NCBI GenBank assembly: GCA_947259045.1
Contig: CAMYKZ010000040.1
Coordinates: 1-32,071 of the forward strand
Reading direction: 5' to 3'
Length of the DNA: 32,071 bases
From: an uncultured Afifella sp.
GTDB lineage: Bacteria > Pseudomonadota > Alphaproteobacteria > Rhizobiales > Afifellaceae
In this document: positions 31,748 through 32,071 of the stretch, in pieces
Layout of the letters: the number at the start of each line of letters is the position of its first letter
Position numbering within the stretch: position 1 is the stretch's first letter
The notes under the pieces: model-generated
What the model was told of the DNA's origin: nothing
The model's input: only the letters and a program-made list of their open reading frames with translations
Database searches by the model: none
Translations under genes and position numbers: made by a program

Positions 31748-32071
31748 TCAGGCACCGTTTATCGTACAATCCAGATCGCGCAGCAATCCGTCATCAAGGC
31801 CGTAGACCCAGCCGTGAATGCTGACAGCCTTGTTTCGCCGCCAGGCGGAGCGGATGATCGGTGTCCGCGACAAGCCTTCCACCTGCGCTACAATCGTGTG
31901 TTCGCAAAGCCGGTTGAGCCTTGCTTCAGGATCGGCAATGGCAGCCAGATCGTGCTGGCAGGTGTCGGCGATATCGCGAATGGGCTGCAGCCAGTGGTCG
32001 ATGATGCCGTGCCGGTGACCGTCGATCGCCGCACGCACACCGCCGCAGCCATAATGCCCGCAAACGATGAT
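31748..32071 (-). CDS. Beta-carbonic anhydrase, 5' end off the window
   Basis: The C-terminal 107 residues of a beta-class carbonic anhydrase, which hydrates CO2 to bicarbonate with zinc. The visible part starts with IIVCGHYGCGGVRAAIDG, which carries the His and second Cys of the zinc site; the first Cys and Asp-Arg pair are beyond the edge. LCEHTIVAQVEGL and VSIHGWVYGLDDGLL are typical of the C-terminal half. It ends 159 bases upstream of the SDR remnant. Nothing links it to the sugar locus. Confidence 0.93.
   Translation of the reverse strand: MIVCGHYGCGGVRAAIDGHRHGIIDHWLQPIRDIADTCQHDLAAIADPEARLNRLCEHTIVAQVEGLSRTPIIRSAWRRNKAVSIHGWVYGLDDGLLRDLDCTINGA

Noticed and set aside
1..32071. CRISPR arrays, insertion sequences or phage genes
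   Set aside because: No regular spaced repeats, transposase or phage structural proteins were found.

Overview
The window looks like a chromosomal segment of an alphaproteobacterium, probably of the order Hyphomicrobiales (rhizobia and relatives). It is GC-rich and densely packed. It carries a BA14K-like protein (a family typical of this order), SorC-type regulators, sugar ABC transport genes and a perfect FNR/FixK box. Taxonomy is inferred from gene content only.

Region 1 (1-5116) is a small metabolic/stress group: a PRPP synthetase (cut by the left edge), a divergent alpha/beta hydrolase, a possible 34-residue coupled peptide, a DUF2238-like membrane protein, an 80-residue unknown protein, a secreted BA14K-like protein and a beta-CASP metallo-beta-lactamase RNase. 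A perfect TTGAT-N4-ATCAA box lies between the PRPP synthetase and hydrolase genes. It is placed to activate both promoters at about -41.5, which suggests low-oxygen control.

Region 2 (5322-8901) holds housekeeping and envelope genes: tRNA-Arg(CCU), an exported thermonuclease-like protein, an M48 lipoprotein metalloprotease and proC.

Region 3 (8938-31190) is a large carbohydrate/polyol catabolic locus of about 22 kb. It encodes a mandelate-racemase-type acid-sugar enzyme, two diverged sn-glycerol-1-phosphate dehydrogenase-like proteins, two HAD phosphatases, two SorC regulators, an SDR, a fuculose-phosphate-type class II aldolase, four FGGY kinases, a GpsA-type dehydrogenase, a COG4091 oxidoreductase (the superfamily that includes the DXR-like enzyme DRL) and a complete CUT1-type sugar ABC transporter. 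Most neighbours overlap or nearly touch. The long minus-strand block (31190 to 17287) reads as one operon: uptake, phosphorylation, oxidation of a polyol phosphate, rearrangement. The plus-strand block (8938-17259, with two minus-strand genes inside) could supply an acid-sugar branch and a kinase plus aldolase finish. The combination does not match a pathway I recognise, and the substrate is unknown.

Region 4 (31191-32071) holds the operon promoter with a candidate operator, an 11-bp tandem repeat, the C-terminal remnant of a deleted SDR gene and the C-terminal part of a beta-carbonic anhydrase that runs off the right edge.
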